In this document: positions 35,401 through 44,105 of the stretch, piece by piece
How the letters are laid out: every line of letters begins with the position of its first letter
How positions within the stretch are numbered: position 1 is the first letter of the stretch
Source of the DNA: an uncultured delta proteobacterium
GTDB lineage: Bacteria; Desulfobacterota; Desulfobulbia; Desulfobulbales; Desulfocapsaceae
Direction of reading: 5' to 3'
NCBI GenBank assembly: GCA_903901335.1
Contig: CAIUQR010000044.1
Coordinates: forward strand, 1-64,000
DNA: 64,000 nucleotides
Translations under genes and position numbers: made by a program
Notes under the pieces: model-generated
What the model saw: the letters and a program-made list of their open reading frames with translations, nothing else
Databases searched by the model: none
Told to the model about the DNA's origin: nothing

Positions 35401-35533
35401 AGATATGATAGCCGCCTGGGTCCAGGAACTCAAGGGGAAGGGAGAGCTGAAAAAGGGCGACTGGATTTTGATCAAGGCCTCCCGTGGGATGCGGTTTGAA
35501 ACTATTGTGCAGCAGTTGACAGTTAGCTCTTGA
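32465..35533 (+). CDS. murEF: MurE-MurF fusion (UDP-MurNAc tripeptide and pentapeptide ligase)
   Basis: One 1022-residue chain carries two Mur ligases that act in succession in the cytoplasm. Residues ~1-510 are MurE, with ATP loop GITGTNGKTTITYL (~135), the DNPRSE motif that selects meso-diaminopimelate, and LIAGKGHEKYQ. Residues ~520-1022 are MurF, which adds D-Ala-D-Ala, with GITGSCGKTTVKEM (~653) and EMGMNHPGEI. The junction has no stop, restart or frameshift. Fused murE-murF genes are known from a few other bacteria. DNPR specificity indicates mDAP peptidoglycan. Confidence 0.95.
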   Translation: MRPGNNITGDPDSDRFTEVKTLAGLLDGLSYTTLSALQPEQVTIASVTADSRQAQASSLFVALVGTKTDGHRFLSSALGQGCTAIVIEEGKIDMAELADASLCIVAVNDSRQAYAAIAANFYDHPAREMTFIGITGTNGKTTITYLLEHIFEQFGLPVGVIGTVNYRYSSPSGKTEVAASFTTPEPLILQALLRTMAKAGVRYVLMEASSHALFQHRLGDIQCDVAAFTNLSHDHLDYHADMEEYFAAKTRLFTDYLKKDGRGVITCSEAAEGENWQRRLTELCTARGIASVRTGVDEDAEVRLVHADSRRDGTTLQLATAAGDCRIDSPLVGRFNVENILTTIGICLAMGLDLQRAGHSLASAPGAPGRLQRVTAGDDPSRPMVFVDYAHTPDALHKVLMTLAALPHRNLFCVFGCGGDRDTGKRPVMGGIAASMSEVVVVTDDNPRSESSDRIIEDILPGLKASGLQERNSAWLRQRDSTQQGYLLLPGREEAIAAAVNAAVAEDIVLIAGKGHEKYQIGPEGRRFFDDCLEAQEALIAWNCASIGRAVGGISAGTLAGPSFRAVSTDSRSVGHGDIFVALKGDTFDGHDFLPQVLAAGAGCLVISKVADFEKYTEIPRFLVKDTQGALGDLAGFRRRLLRSISKPLIIGITGSCGKTTVKEMTAAILQRQWPDGPEAPAGRVIKTQGNFNNLIGLPLSLLPLGVKHTAAILEMGMNHPGEIAQLTRIADPDISCIVSIHAAHLEGLHSIAGVAAAKEELFAGTGEKGILAINLDDEHIRAMAGRYRQKKITYSATDEGRALHPDLWASDINLSRSGTVSYILHVGEDQTPVTLHIPGAHNVGNSLAAAAIASAVGCRIETIAAGLEDFRPGDKRMVMMESAAGFSLINDTYNANPGSMAAGLVTLHQLASGTSMAILGDMLELGSASRMSHSSIGRIAVEQGVTFLALFGQFAGDTKDGAVAAGMDPKRVRVFDEKDMIAAWVQELKGKGELKKGDWILIKASRGMRFETIVQQLTVSS

Positions 35534-35759
35534 GAATTTGGTGCCGAACCGGTAATAAACCGCATCCGGAAATATCAAAGTGCGGTCTGAAAAGGGGGAT
35601 TTGGCAATTTCCCTTGTGATGTGAGTATGTTGGTATGAATAATGAAAGCAGAATATCAGGGTATTATGCGGCTGGCCCGGGCAGCACGCAGGGCAGGCGA
35701 ATGCCGACCCATTAACGAAAAGCTGAACGCAGCTTGCCGACGGCTTATGGTTGTGTCTT
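35534..35759. other. Intergenic spacer between murEF and mraY
   Basis: This 226-bp spacer is the largest gap inside the dcw cluster. It contains a short inverted repeat ACCGCA/TGCGGT (about 35559-35587) but no clear promoter, and no open frame in it looks like a gene. A secondary promoter for mraY onward is possible. Confidence 0.5.
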
Positions 35760-36839
35760 ATGTTGTATCATCTTCTTTATCCGCTCCATTCGGTGTTTAT
35801 CGGCTTTAATGTCTTTCGATATATCACCTTTCGGAGTATAGGCGGGGCGGTAACCGCTTTTTTGGCGATGCTGGTCTTCGGACCCATGTTCATCCGTGCC
35901 ATGCAGCGTTTTCAGATCGGCCAGGTGGTCCGGGATGACGGGCCCCAGAGCCATCTTAAAAAGCAGGGCGTTCCGACCATGGGCGGACTCCTGATCATCT
36001 TCGCCGTCACCCTGTCGACCCTTCTCTGGGCTCGTCTCAATAATTCCCTGGTCTGGCTGGCCCTGTTCATCATTGTCTTTTACGGGCTGGTGGGTGCCTA
36101 TGATGATTACCGGAAGATCAAGAAACAAAACAGCAAGGGGTTAAGCGCCAGGGGGAAGATCGTTCTGCAGATCATCGGGGCCGGGGTGGTTGGACTGTAC
36201 CTGTTCATTCATCCCGGATTCAACGGGCATCTGAGCATCCCGTTTTTAAAGCATATGAACCCGGATCTGGGCTGGGGATACATACTCTTTGCGATTCTGG
36301 TGATCATAGGTGCCTCAAATGCGGTGAATCTGACCGATGGGCTGGACGGTCTTGCCGCAGGTCCCACGGTGATCACGGCAGCTATCTATCTGGTCTTTTC
36401 GTACCTTGCAGGCAACGTGGTCATGTCCGAGTATCTGCAGATATCCTATGTGGCCGGCAGCGGAGAGCTGGCGGTTTTCTGCGGGACTATCGTCGGCGGC
36501 TGTCTGGGCTTTCTCTGGTTTAACGCCTACCCGGCCCAGGTCTTCATGGGGGATGTCGGATCGCTGGCCCTGGGTGGAGCGCTGGGTGCTGTGGCGATCA
36601 TCATCAAACAGGAGATACTGCTGGCGATTGTTGGCGGTATCTTCGTGATGGAGGCAATATCGGTGATCATGCAAGTCGGCTATTTCAAGATGACCAAGGG
36701 CAAACGTATCTTTCTGATGGCCCCCTTCCATCATCATTTTGAGAAAAAAGGCTGGCACGAATCAAAGGTCGTAGTCCGGTTCTGGATAGTATCGATCATT
36801 CTGGGTCTGTTTGCGCTGGCAACTTTGAAATTACGCTGA
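35760..36839 (+). CDS. mraY: Phospho-MurNAc-pentapeptide transferase MraY
   Basis: The 359-residue polytopic membrane enzyme makes lipid I by moving phospho-MurNAc-pentapeptide to undecaprenyl phosphate. Family marks are [11 protein letters not shown] at the N-terminus, the DDYRK motif on the first cytoplasmic loop, [25 protein letters not shown] and the [15 protein letters not shown] loop. ATG 35760 is chosen because MraY N-termini align there; an in-frame TTG lies 9 bp upstream. It overlaps murD by one base. Confidence 0.97.
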   Translation: MLYHLLYPLHSVFIGFNVFRYITFRSIGGAVTAFLAMLVFGPMFIRAMQRFQIGQVVRDDGPQSHLKKQGVPTMGGLLIIFAVTLSTLLWARLNNSLVWLALFIIVFYGLVGAYDDYRKIKKQNSKGLSARGKIVLQIIGAGVVGLYLFIHPGFNGHLSIPFLKHMNPDLGWGYILFAILVIIGASNAVNLTDGLDGLAAGPTVITAAIYLVFSYLAGNVVMSEYLQISYVAGSGELAVFCGTIVGGCLGFLWFNAYPAQVFMGDVGSLALGGALGAVAIIIKQEILLAIVGGIFVMEAISVIMQVGYFKMTKGKRIFLMAPFHHHFEKKGWHESKVVVRFWIVSIILGLFALATLKLR

Positions 36840-38230
36840 TGACGAAAAACGCCGGAATACAAAAAGGAATGCGGGTGGTAGTGATGGGACTCGGGATTTC
36901 GGGCCGGTCCGCGGTCCGCTATCTGCTTGGCTGCGGGGCGCGGGTTGCTGTCTCCGATGCCCGCAGCGCCTTTCAGATGAAGCAGGAAGAACTTGATTTT
37001 CTCTGTGCTTCTGGGGTGATGGTTGAGTGCGGCGGACATACTGCGGCCTTTCTGCACCAGGCTGATATGATCATGGTGAGTCCGGGGATACCCTTTGATC
37101 TTCCGGTTCTCGTAGAGGCAGGAGAACGCGGGATACCGGTGGTGGGGGAGCTTGCCATAGCCGGTCCGGCCATTAATAAGCCGGTCATCGCCATTACCGG
37201 CACCAACGGCAAGACCACGGTAACCTCGCTTATCGGCGAACTGCTGCGATGTTCCAGGAAAAAGGTCTTCGTCGGCGGCAACATCGGCATCCCTCTTTTC
37301 GACTATCTGTGCGAGCCGGTCCCTGTTGATGTGGTGGTTCTGGAGGTCTCGAGTTTTCAGCTGGAAACAGCCGGTGACTTCAGGCCTGATGTGGCCCTGC
37401 TCCTGAATGTGACCCCTGATCATCTGGACCGCCATGGCGATCTGGCAGGCTATGCTGCTGCCAAGAAACGAATATTTGTAAATCAGCGCTCAAGTGACAT
37501 CGCTATCCTGGGAGGAGATGATCCTCTCTGCCGGGAGATGGCAGACGACCTCAAGGACAGGAAAGTACTCTTGTTCGGGCATCAGGATGATTGTCAGGCC
37601 AGGGTCTGTCCGGACAGTGTTGTGGTCGACCTGGATGGGGACGTGGAGACCTATAACCTTACGGGTACCGCCCTGGCGGGCACCACCGGCTCGTTGAACA
37701 GTGCGGCGGCGATCCTTGCCGTCCGGTCTGTCGGTTGCACTCCCGAGGATATCTGGAAGGGGCTGGCGCAGTTCATTCCCGGCCCGCACCGGTTGGCAAA
37801 GGTCGGTGAAATCGCCGGGGTTGCCTTCTATGATGACTCAAAGGCCACCAATACCGGGGCAGTCCTCAGTGCCCTGAGGCAGTTTGCCGGAAATGTGATC
37901 CTGATTGCCGGAGGCAGGGACAAGGGTGACGATTACGGGCTCTTGCGTGAGGCCGTTGGTGAGAAGGTAAGAAAATTGGTGCTGATCGGCGAGGCCGCAG
38001 ACAAGATCGCAGCCTCGCTGCATGGTGCGGTGGAGATTGAACACGCCGTTTCCATGGAGGAGGCGGTGCAGTTGGCATACAGGGTGGCTGGCCCCGGTGA
38101 TACGGTGCTGCTTTCCCCCAGCTGTTCCAGCTTTGATATGTTTGATAATTACGGCCAGAGAGGAAAGGCCTTTGTGGCAGCTGTTGAGAAACTGAAGACC
38201 CTCAAGACCTCTGGTGAATCGCCTCGATGA
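36839..38230 (+). CDS. murD: UDP-MurNAc-L-alanine:D-glutamate ligase MurD
   Basis: The 463-residue ligase adds D-Glu to UDP-MurNAc-L-Ala. The N-terminal Rossmann-like domain (VVMGLGISGRSAVRYLL), ATP loop AITGTNGKTTVTSL, LEVSSFQLE, NVTPDHLDRH and C-terminal FYDDSKATN and LLSPSCSSFDMFDNYGQRG segments are all present. Its 3' end overlaps murG by 4 bp, so the ftsW gene normally found between them is absent here. Confidence 0.97.
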   Translation: MTKNAGIQKGMRVVVMGLGISGRSAVRYLLGCGARVAVSDARSAFQMKQEELDFLCASGVMVECGGHTAAFLHQADMIMVSPGIPFDLPVLVEAGERGIPVVGELAIAGPAINKPVIAITGTNGKTTVTSLIGELLRCSRKKVFVGGNIGIPLFDYLCEPVPVDVVVLEVSSFQLETAGDFRPDVALLLNVTPDHLDRHGDLAGYAAAKKRIFVNQRSSDIAILGGDDPLCREMADDLKDRKVLLFGHQDDCQARVCPDSVVVDLDGDVETYNLTGTALAGTTGSLNSAAAILAVRSVGCTPEDIWKGLAQFIPGPHRLAKVGEIAGVAFYDDSKATNTGAVLSALRQFAGNVILIAGGRDKGDDYGLLREAVGEKVRKLVLIGEAADKIAASLHGAVEIEHAVSMEEAVQLAYRVAGPGDTVLLSPSCSSFDMFDNYGQRGKAFVAAVEKLKTLKTSGESPR

Positions 38231-39339
38231 ATGCACAACAGAAACCGATACGGATGCTGCTGACCGGTGGCGGAACGGGCGGACATCTGTTTCCGGGGAT
38301 TGCAGCGGCAGAGGCGCTCTGCAGACGTCTGCCGGGCAGTGAGATCATGTTTATCGGGACCCGCCGGAAGATGGACCAAACCAGCCTTTCCGGGTATGGG
38401 TTTGCAACCCGCTCGATCCATTGTCTGGGGATAAAGGGAAAAAGTATTCTCTCCCTGCTCCAGGCCCTTGCTGTATTGCCGCTGTCTTTTTTTGAGGCGG
38501 CCTGCCATATTCTCCGCTTCCGGCCGGATCTAGTCCTGGGGGTCGGCGGGTATGTGACCGGACCGGTGGTGGCCATGGCCAGGATCCTGGGAAAACCGAC
38601 GGTGATCCATGAACAGAACTCCGTGCCCGGACTGGCGAATAGAAAACTGGGCAGGCTGGTCGACAGGATCTGTTGTTCCCTGCCGGGCAGTGAGGAGTAT
38701 TTTCCGGCCGGAAAGGTGGTCCTGACCGGAAACCCGGTCCGCAGACAGATCCTTGAACTTGCTCAAGGACTGCAGGAATCGAGGGAACGAACTGATCTGA
38801 CAATTATGGTCCTGGGCGGCAGCCAGGGAGCCCATCGGGTAAATGAACTGGCCGTCGAGGCCCTTATCAGGTATAAAAAGAGTGCCCCCCGGGATCTGAA
38901 GGTGATCCACCAGACAGGAGTAGCCGACGAGGATATGGTCCGGAGCCGGTATGCGGCTTTCGGGATTGAGGCACAGGTGGCCCCGTTCTTCACGGATATG
39001 GCAACGCTCTACGCGCAGGCCGATCTGCTGATCTCCCGGGCCGGGGCCACCACTTTGGCGGAACTGGCAATTCTTGGGAAGCCGGCGATTTTAATCCCGT
39101 ATCCCTCTGCTGCCGATAATCACCAGGAGAAGAATGGCCGGCATTATGTCAAGGGTGGTGGAGCGGTGATGCTTCCGGAAAGGGACTTGACTGATGTGAA
39201 GCTGGCGGATGCAGTTGAGCAGCTGGCCGGGGATCCTGCCAGGAGGCGGGGGATAGCCGGGAAGATGAGAGAACTTGCCTACCCACGGGCGGCTGAAGAG
39301 ATCGTCAATGTCTGTCTGCAGCTGCTGGCTGATCGTTGA
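38227..39339 (+). CDS. murG: Lipid II synthase MurG
   Basis: The 370-residue membrane-associated glycosyltransferase adds GlcNAc to lipid I, making lipid II. Motifs are LLTGGGTGGHLFPGIAAAEAL at the N-terminus, GVGGYVTGPVVAMA, IHEQNSVPGLANRKL, LGGSQGAHRVNEL and the C-terminal SRAGATTLAELAILGKPAILIPYP donor-binding region. Start overlaps murD (ATGA). Confidence 0.97.
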   Translation: MNAQQKPIRMLLTGGGTGGHLFPGIAAAEALCRRLPGSEIMFIGTRRKMDQTSLSGYGFATRSIHCLGIKGKSILSLLQALAVLPLSFFEAACHILRFRPDLVLGVGGYVTGPVVAMARILGKPTVIHEQNSVPGLANRKLGRLVDRICCSLPGSEEYFPAGKVVLTGNPVRRQILELAQGLQESRERTDLTIMVLGGSQGAHRVNELAVEALIRYKKSAPRDLKVIHQTGVADEDMVRSRYAAFGIEAQVAPFFTDMATLYAQADLLISRAGATTLAELAILGKPAILIPYPSAADNHQEKNGRHYVKGGGAVMLPERDLTDVKLADAVEQLAGDPARRRGIAGKMRELAYPRAAEEIVNVCLQLLADR

Positions 39340-39382
39340 CCGGTTTGAGTGGGATATTTTGAACACGTAAGGCGTCTTGATA

Positions 39383-40762
39383 ATGTATAAGAAAAACAAA
39401 CACATCCATTTTGTCGGCATCGGCGGGATTGGAATGAGCGGGATTGCCGAGCTCCTGCTCAATCTGGGCTACAAGGTCTCCGGTTCCGATCTCTACGCAT
39501 CGGCCATAACCGCCAATCTTGCCTCTCTGGGCGGGAAAATCTACACCGGACACAAAGGCGATTGGATCGAAGGCGCCGAGGTTGTCGTCACCTCGTCCGC
39601 GATCGCTCCTGATAATCCCGAGGTGCTTGCTGCCAGGGAACATAACATTCCGGTGATTCAGCGGGCTGAAATGCTGGCGGAGCTGATGCGGATGAAAAAA
39701 TTCGGCATTGCTGTGGCCGGCAGCCATGGCAAGACCTCGACAACCTCGATGGTCAGCTGGATGCTGTCCAGGGCGGGGCTGGACCCGACCATTGTCGTCG
39801 GCGGTAAGGTTGACAGTCTCGGTGGGAATGCGAGGCTCGGGATGGGTGAATTTCTGGTGGCCGAGGCCGATGAAAGTGACGGGTCTTTTCTGAAATTGTC
39901 GCCGGTTCTCGAGGTAGTCACCAATATCGACCTGGAACACCTTGATTACTATCGTGATCTTGAACAGATCAAATCAACGTTTCTGGAATTTATTGACAAG
40001 GTGCCCTTTTACGGTGCGGCTATCCTCTGTCTCGACGATGAAAACATCACCGATATTCTTCCCCAGATACGAAAAAGGATTATTACCTATGGTCTGACCA
40101 GTCAGGCGGATGTGTATGGAGAGCAGATCGGTTTTGAGCAGGGCCGGGTCCACTTCACGGTCAAAAGCGAAGGTCAAACGCTCGGCGAAGTCCGGATCAC
40201 CCGGCCCGGCAGGCATAATGTCTATAACTCGCTGGCCGTGATCTGTGTCGGCCGGGAACTCGAGATCCCATTTCCGGTGATCAAGGAATCCCTGGAGACC
40301 TTTGCCGGTGTCCAGCGGCGCCTGCAGGAGAAGGGAGAGATCCGTGGAATCATGGTAGTCGATGATTACGGACACCATCCCACCGAGATTAAGGCAACCT
40401 TGGAGGCATTGAAACAGGCGTGGCCGGACAGGCGGCTGGTCGTGCTGTTCCAGCCCCATCGCTATACCCGGACCAGGGGCTTGTTCAAAGAATTTCTGAC
40501 GGCCTTCCACCAGGCGGATTTTCTAGTGCTGACAGAGATCTATGCAGCAAGCGAGCAGCCCATCGAAGGTGTCAGCGGGGAGGGTCTGTTGAAAGAGATT
40601 AAACTCCATGGCCAGCGTCACACCCATTTTGTCGGCGAGGTAAAAGAGATGGCCGAGGATGTTTTGCCCCTCCTGGAACAAGGCGATCTGGTTCTTACTC
40701 TGGGGGCTGGAAATATCGTGGGGGTCGGTGAGCAACTGCTGGACCTGTTGCGAGGCGACTGA
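39383..40762 (+). CDS. murC: UDP-MurNAc:L-alanine ligase MurC
   Basis: The 459-residue ligase adds the first peptide residue. The N-terminus [31 protein letters not shown] loop [36 protein letters not shown], and [10 protein letters not shown] and [10 protein letters not shown] in the C-terminal domain are diagnostic. ATG 39383 is preferred over TTG 39377. Confidence 0.97.
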   Translation: MYKKNKHIHFVGIGGIGMSGIAELLLNLGYKVSGSDLYASAITANLASLGGKIYTGHKGDWIEGAEVVVTSSAIAPDNPEVLAAREHNIPVIQRAEMLAELMRMKKFGIAVAGSHGKTSTTSMVSWMLSRAGLDPTIVVGGKVDSLGGNARLGMGEFLVAEADESDGSFLKLSPVLEVVTNIDLEHLDYYRDLEQIKSTFLEFIDKVPFYGAAILCLDDENITDILPQIRKRIITYGLTSQADVYGEQIGFEQGRVHFTVKSEGQTLGEVRITRPGRHNVYNSLAVICVGRELEIPFPVIKESLETFAGVQRRLQEKGEIRGIMVVDDYGHHPTEIKATLEALKQAWPDRRLVVLFQPHRYTRTRGLFKEFLTAFHQADFLVLTEIYAASEQPIEGVSGEGLLKEIKLHGQRHTHFVGEVKEMAEDVLPLLEQGDLVLTLGAGNIVGVGEQLLDLLRGD

Positions 40763-40794
40763 TTCTTCGGACGGAAGATACGGACCGCAAAAGG

Positions 40795-41718
40795 ATGGAT
40801 ACGCTCTTCAAAAATACATTGAGCCGGCTTGTGGCACATCCGATTCAATGGGACTGTCCGTTGAGTGGCTATACCTCGTTTGCCATCGGCGGTCCGGCCG
40901 AGGCTTTGATTACTGTAGAAGATAGCCGGGAACTGCAGGTCCTTCTCTCTTTTTTCCAGGAGAGCCGCCTGCAATGGCGGGTGATCGGCAAGGGGACGAA
41001 CCTCCTGGTTCCGGATTCCGGCTTTGACGGTGTGATCATACTGCTGGGAGAGGGGTTCAAGGGGATCAGTCTCAGGGATGATCAGAACGGCAGGTCTGTT
41101 TCAGTACGGGCCGGGGCTGGTTGCAGACTGACGAGAATCTCCGGCTGGTGTATAAAAAGGGGACTTGCCGGATTGGAATTTGCGTGCGGTATTCCCGGCA
41201 CTGTCGGCGGGGCAGTGGTCATGAATGCTGGCGCCTGGGGGGATGAACTGGCCAATATCCTTACTGCTGTGACAGTGATGACTGCAGCCGGACCTGAAAA
41301 GATTGAAAGGGAGCAGATGCATTTTTCTTACCGCTGCTGGCAGGATCATGGTGGTGAGGGAAAAGGGCGGATTGTGACCGAGGTGGAGATGAGACTTGTC
41401 CTGGCCAAGCCGGATGCTGTGCGCCGGCGATGCGCCGAGCTGATACAAAAGCGCCGTGAACGACAACCGAAGGGGCAACCCAATGCCGGTTCATTTTTTA
41501 AAAATCCGCAAGGAGACAGCGCTGGTCGCCTGATTGAGAAGAGCGGGTGTAAAGGAATGCGGATCGGCGGCGCGATGGTTTCACCAGTGCATGCCAATTT
41601 TTTCGTCAATGGGGGTGGTGCAACTGCTGCGGAAGTCAAGGAACTTATGAAGAGGGTGCAGGAAAGGGTGTGGCAGGATAGCGGTATACTGCTTGATCCG
41701 GAGGTGCATTTCTTATGA
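40795..41718 (+). CDS. murB: UDP-N-acetylenolpyruvoylglucosamine reductase MurB
   Basis: The 307-residue FAD enzyme reduces the enolpyruvyl group to make UDP-MurNAc. It is a short type II-like MurB: SGYTSFAIGGPAEAL, GKGTNLLVPDSGFDGVII, ACGIPGTVGGAVVMNAGAWG, the catalytic serine region QPNAGSFFKNP and GGAMVSPVHANFFVN. No ddl gene follows, unlike many dcw clusters. It overlaps ftsQ by 4 bp. Confidence 0.96.
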   Translation: MDTLFKNTLSRLVAHPIQWDCPLSGYTSFAIGGPAEALITVEDSRELQVLLSFFQESRLQWRVIGKGTNLLVPDSGFDGVIILLGEGFKGISLRDDQNGRSVSVRAGAGCRLTRISGWCIKRGLAGLEFACGIPGTVGGAVVMNAGAWGDELANILTAVTVMTAAGPEKIEREQMHFSYRCWQDHGGEGKGRIVTEVEMRLVLAKPDAVRRRCAELIQKRRERQPKGQPNAGSFFKNPQGDSAGRLIEKSGCKGMRIGGAMVSPVHANFFVNGGGATAAEVKELMKRVQERVWQDSGILLDPEVHFL

Positions 41719-42731
41719 GCTTTTTCAAAATGGTACTTAAAAAAATTCAATCGAGTGGCTTGTTTTTCTGGAGAAGAAAGAGCAAACACGCCTTTCGAGC
41801 CACAACATTTACGAAGAAGACCTTTGCCCCCTTCTCGCAGAAATCTTCACAAACCCCATCGATTTTTAAGACCGGACTAAAAAAAATATCCTCGCTCGTT
41901 ACGGGCTTACAGAGAACAAATGCTGTCGGAAGCCCACCTCGCAAAAATGATCGGCGCCTTGCCTTTTTCACGGTAAGTCTGGTTGCAGTTGGACTTGGCG
42001 CACTGTTGTATTTCGGCGGCGGCTGGGTGACAGGCCTTGTGTCAGGGGTGGAATATTTCGAGGTCCAGGACAATGTGGTGATTGAAGGTTGCCGGGTGAC
42101 GACGCCTGCCGAAATCCGCGAACTGGGTGAGCTCAGATACCATACCAATCTCTTCAGTATCAATCTCGGGAAACTGGAGGCGATACTTGTTAAACATCCT
42201 TGGGTGGGCGAGGTGAACATCCACCGGACCTGGCCGAACAGACTGCTGATCCGGGTTGTCGAGCATGTCCCCGAAGCCCTTATTCTGCAAGGGGATTCCG
42301 GTAAGGAGCAGCTCTACTATATGGATACAAAGGGTGTCGCCTTTGTCGCGGTTAAACCGGGGCAGGACCTTGACTTCCCGGTAATAACAGGTATAGGAGA
42401 CATCCAGGGCGCTGATAAAAAGAAGGAAATTCTCGGCGATGTCATGCACTTTCTGAAACTTGTGAAAACAAATAATCCGAATCTGCCGGCCCAGTCGATT
42501 TCTGAAATTCACCTTGATAAAACCGAAGGAATGGTTGTGTATCTTGTCGAATATCCCTTTCCGATTTTTTTTGGCACAGGAGGTGTTGGAAAGAAATACA
42601 AACAGTTGCACGATGTACTCGGAGTCTTGTATAAACAACGGAAAGAAGGAACGCAGATTTCCCAGGTGGAATATATACGGATGGAATATTTGACAAATAA
42701 AGTGCTCGTAGCACAAAGCGGATCGGGTTGA
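41715..42731 (+). CDS. ftsQ: Cell-division protein FtsQ
   Basis: The 338-residue bitopic protein has a long basic cytoplasmic N-terminus (~75 residues), one membrane helix (LAFFTVSLVAVGLGALLYFGG) and a periplasmic POTRA domain (YFEVQDNVVIEGCRVTTPAEIREL) followed by the FtsQ beta domain (HPWVGEVNIHRTWPNRLLIRVVEHVPEAL). It links FtsA/Z to the periplasmic division complex. It is retained although its usual clients FtsW and active FtsI are not encoded here. Confidence 0.93.
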   Translation: MSFFKMVLKKIQSSGLFFWRRKSKHAFRATTFTKKTFAPFSQKSSQTPSIFKTGLKKISSLVTGLQRTNAVGSPPRKNDRRLAFFTVSLVAVGLGALLYFGGGWVTGLVSGVEYFEVQDNVVIEGCRVTTPAEIRELGELRYHTNLFSINLGKLEAILVKHPWVGEVNIHRTWPNRLLIRVVEHVPEALILQGDSGKEQLYYMDTKGVAFVAVKPGQDLDFPVITGIGDIQGADKKKEILGDVMHFLKLVKTNNPNLPAQSISEIHLDKTEGMVVYLVEYPFPIFFGTGGVGKKYKQLHDVLGVLYKQRKEGTQISQVEYIRMEYLTNKVLVAQSGSG

Positions 42732-42736
42732 ACGGA

Positions 42737-43993
42737 ATGGATGAGAAAAACGCATTGGAGCCGATGGTTGAGGAGACCCGGAAGGATAAAGAAGCGGGAG
42801 AACTTATTGTCGGACTCGACATCGGCACAACCAAGATCTGCTGTGTGGTAGGAGAGGCCTTCAGTGACGGGATTGATATAATCGGTGTCGGCATCGCTCC
42901 ATCTCTCGGTTTGAAAAAGGGAGTGGTCGTTAATATTGAGAGTACCGTTAATTCGATCCAGCAGGCAGTTAAGATCGCAGAGGACAAGGCCGGATGCAAT
43001 CTCCATTATGTGCATGTCGGCATAGCCGGTAACCATATCAAGGGGTTCAACAGTCCGGGTATTCTCGCCATCAATGGTCGAGAGATCAAACAGGCGGATA
43101 TCAACGAGGTGATCACTGCTGCCAGAACGGTGAAGATTTCAGAAAATCAGCAGATTATCCATGTGATGCCGCAGGAGTATATGGTGGATGACCATACCGG
43201 AATTCAGAATCCTCTAGGGATGACGGGGGTGCGGCTGGTCACCAATGTCCATATCGTCACGGCCGATAACGGGGCTGTGCATAATCTGGTCACCTGCTGT
43301 AACAAGGCCGGTCTGGAGGTGGCCGATATGGTCCTCGAGTCCATTGCTTCTGCCAGCGCGGTTCTGAGTCCTGACGAAATGGAGCTTGGTGTGGTTCTTT
43401 TAGATATCGGCGGGGGCACAACGGATCTGGCGGTCTTCTGCGACGGGACCATCCGGCACACCTGTGAACTGGGACTTGGCGGGCATAATCTGACCAACGA
43501 CCTGTCGGTAGGCTTGCGTACGCCTTTGCAGGAGGCGGAACGTCTGAAGGAGGATTACGGGAGTGCCATTGCCTCCGTGATCAAACCTAACCATGTGGTC
43601 GATGTGCCGACAGTCGGCGACCGGGAGCCGCGTAAGATCACCCAGAAGGTCCTGGGTGATATACTCCAGGCAAGGATAGTCGAGATTCTGGAGATGGTGA
43701 ATAAAGAACTGTTGATCTCAGGTCTGAAAAACAGGATAAACGGCGGAGTTGTCATCACCGGCGGGACGGCACTCCTGGCCAATCTGGTGGACCTGGCTGA
43801 ACAGATCTTCGATCTGCCGGTCAGGATCGGTTATCCCAATGGAATCGGAGGGGCAATCGAAGAGGTGAACACCCCCCGCTGCACCACCGCAGTCGGCCTG
43901 GTTCTCTATGGGCAGAAAAACCAGTTTGACAGAAAATATCAAGATATGTCGGTGTTCAAAAGAGTTAAGGGATGGTTGAAAAAAATCATGTGA
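42737..43993 (+). CDS. ftsA: Cell-division protein FtsA
   Basis: The 418-residue actin-like protein tethers FtsZ to the membrane. Visible are the phosphate-1 motif GLDIGTTKICCVVG, the 1C subdomain, phosphate-2 LLDIGGGTTDLAVF, the adenosine motif GGVVITGGTALL and a C-terminal amphipathic helix (SVFKRVKGWLKKIM). ATG 42737 lies 5 bp after the ftsQ stop; a TTG 9 bp upstream is in frame. Confidence 0.96.
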   Translation: MDEKNALEPMVEETRKDKEAGELIVGLDIGTTKICCVVGEAFSDGIDIIGVGIAPSLGLKKGVVVNIESTVNSIQQAVKIAEDKAGCNLHYVHVGIAGNHIKGFNSPGILAINGREIKQADINEVITAARTVKISENQQIIHVMPQEYMVDDHTGIQNPLGMTGVRLVTNVHIVTADNGAVHNLVTCCNKAGLEVADMVLESIASASAVLSPDEMELGVVLLDIGGGTTDLAVFCDGTIRHTCELGLGGHNLTNDLSVGLRTPLQEAERLKEDYGSAIASVIKPNHVVDVPTVGDREPRKITQKVLGDILQARIVEILEMVNKELLISGLKNRINGGVVITGGTALLANLVDLAEQIFDLPVRIGYPNGIGGAIEEVNTPRCTTAVGLVLYGQKNQFDRKYQDMSVFKRVKGWLKKIM

Positions 43994-44105
43994 TTAAAGA
44001 GTTTTTTTGTTTATGTGTGGCCCGGCAGGTGATATAGTTTCATTCGTTTGACGGGCAGGGAAATGAACCTGTTGGTTACATCTCAGCACTATTCAGGGGG
44101 TCTAT

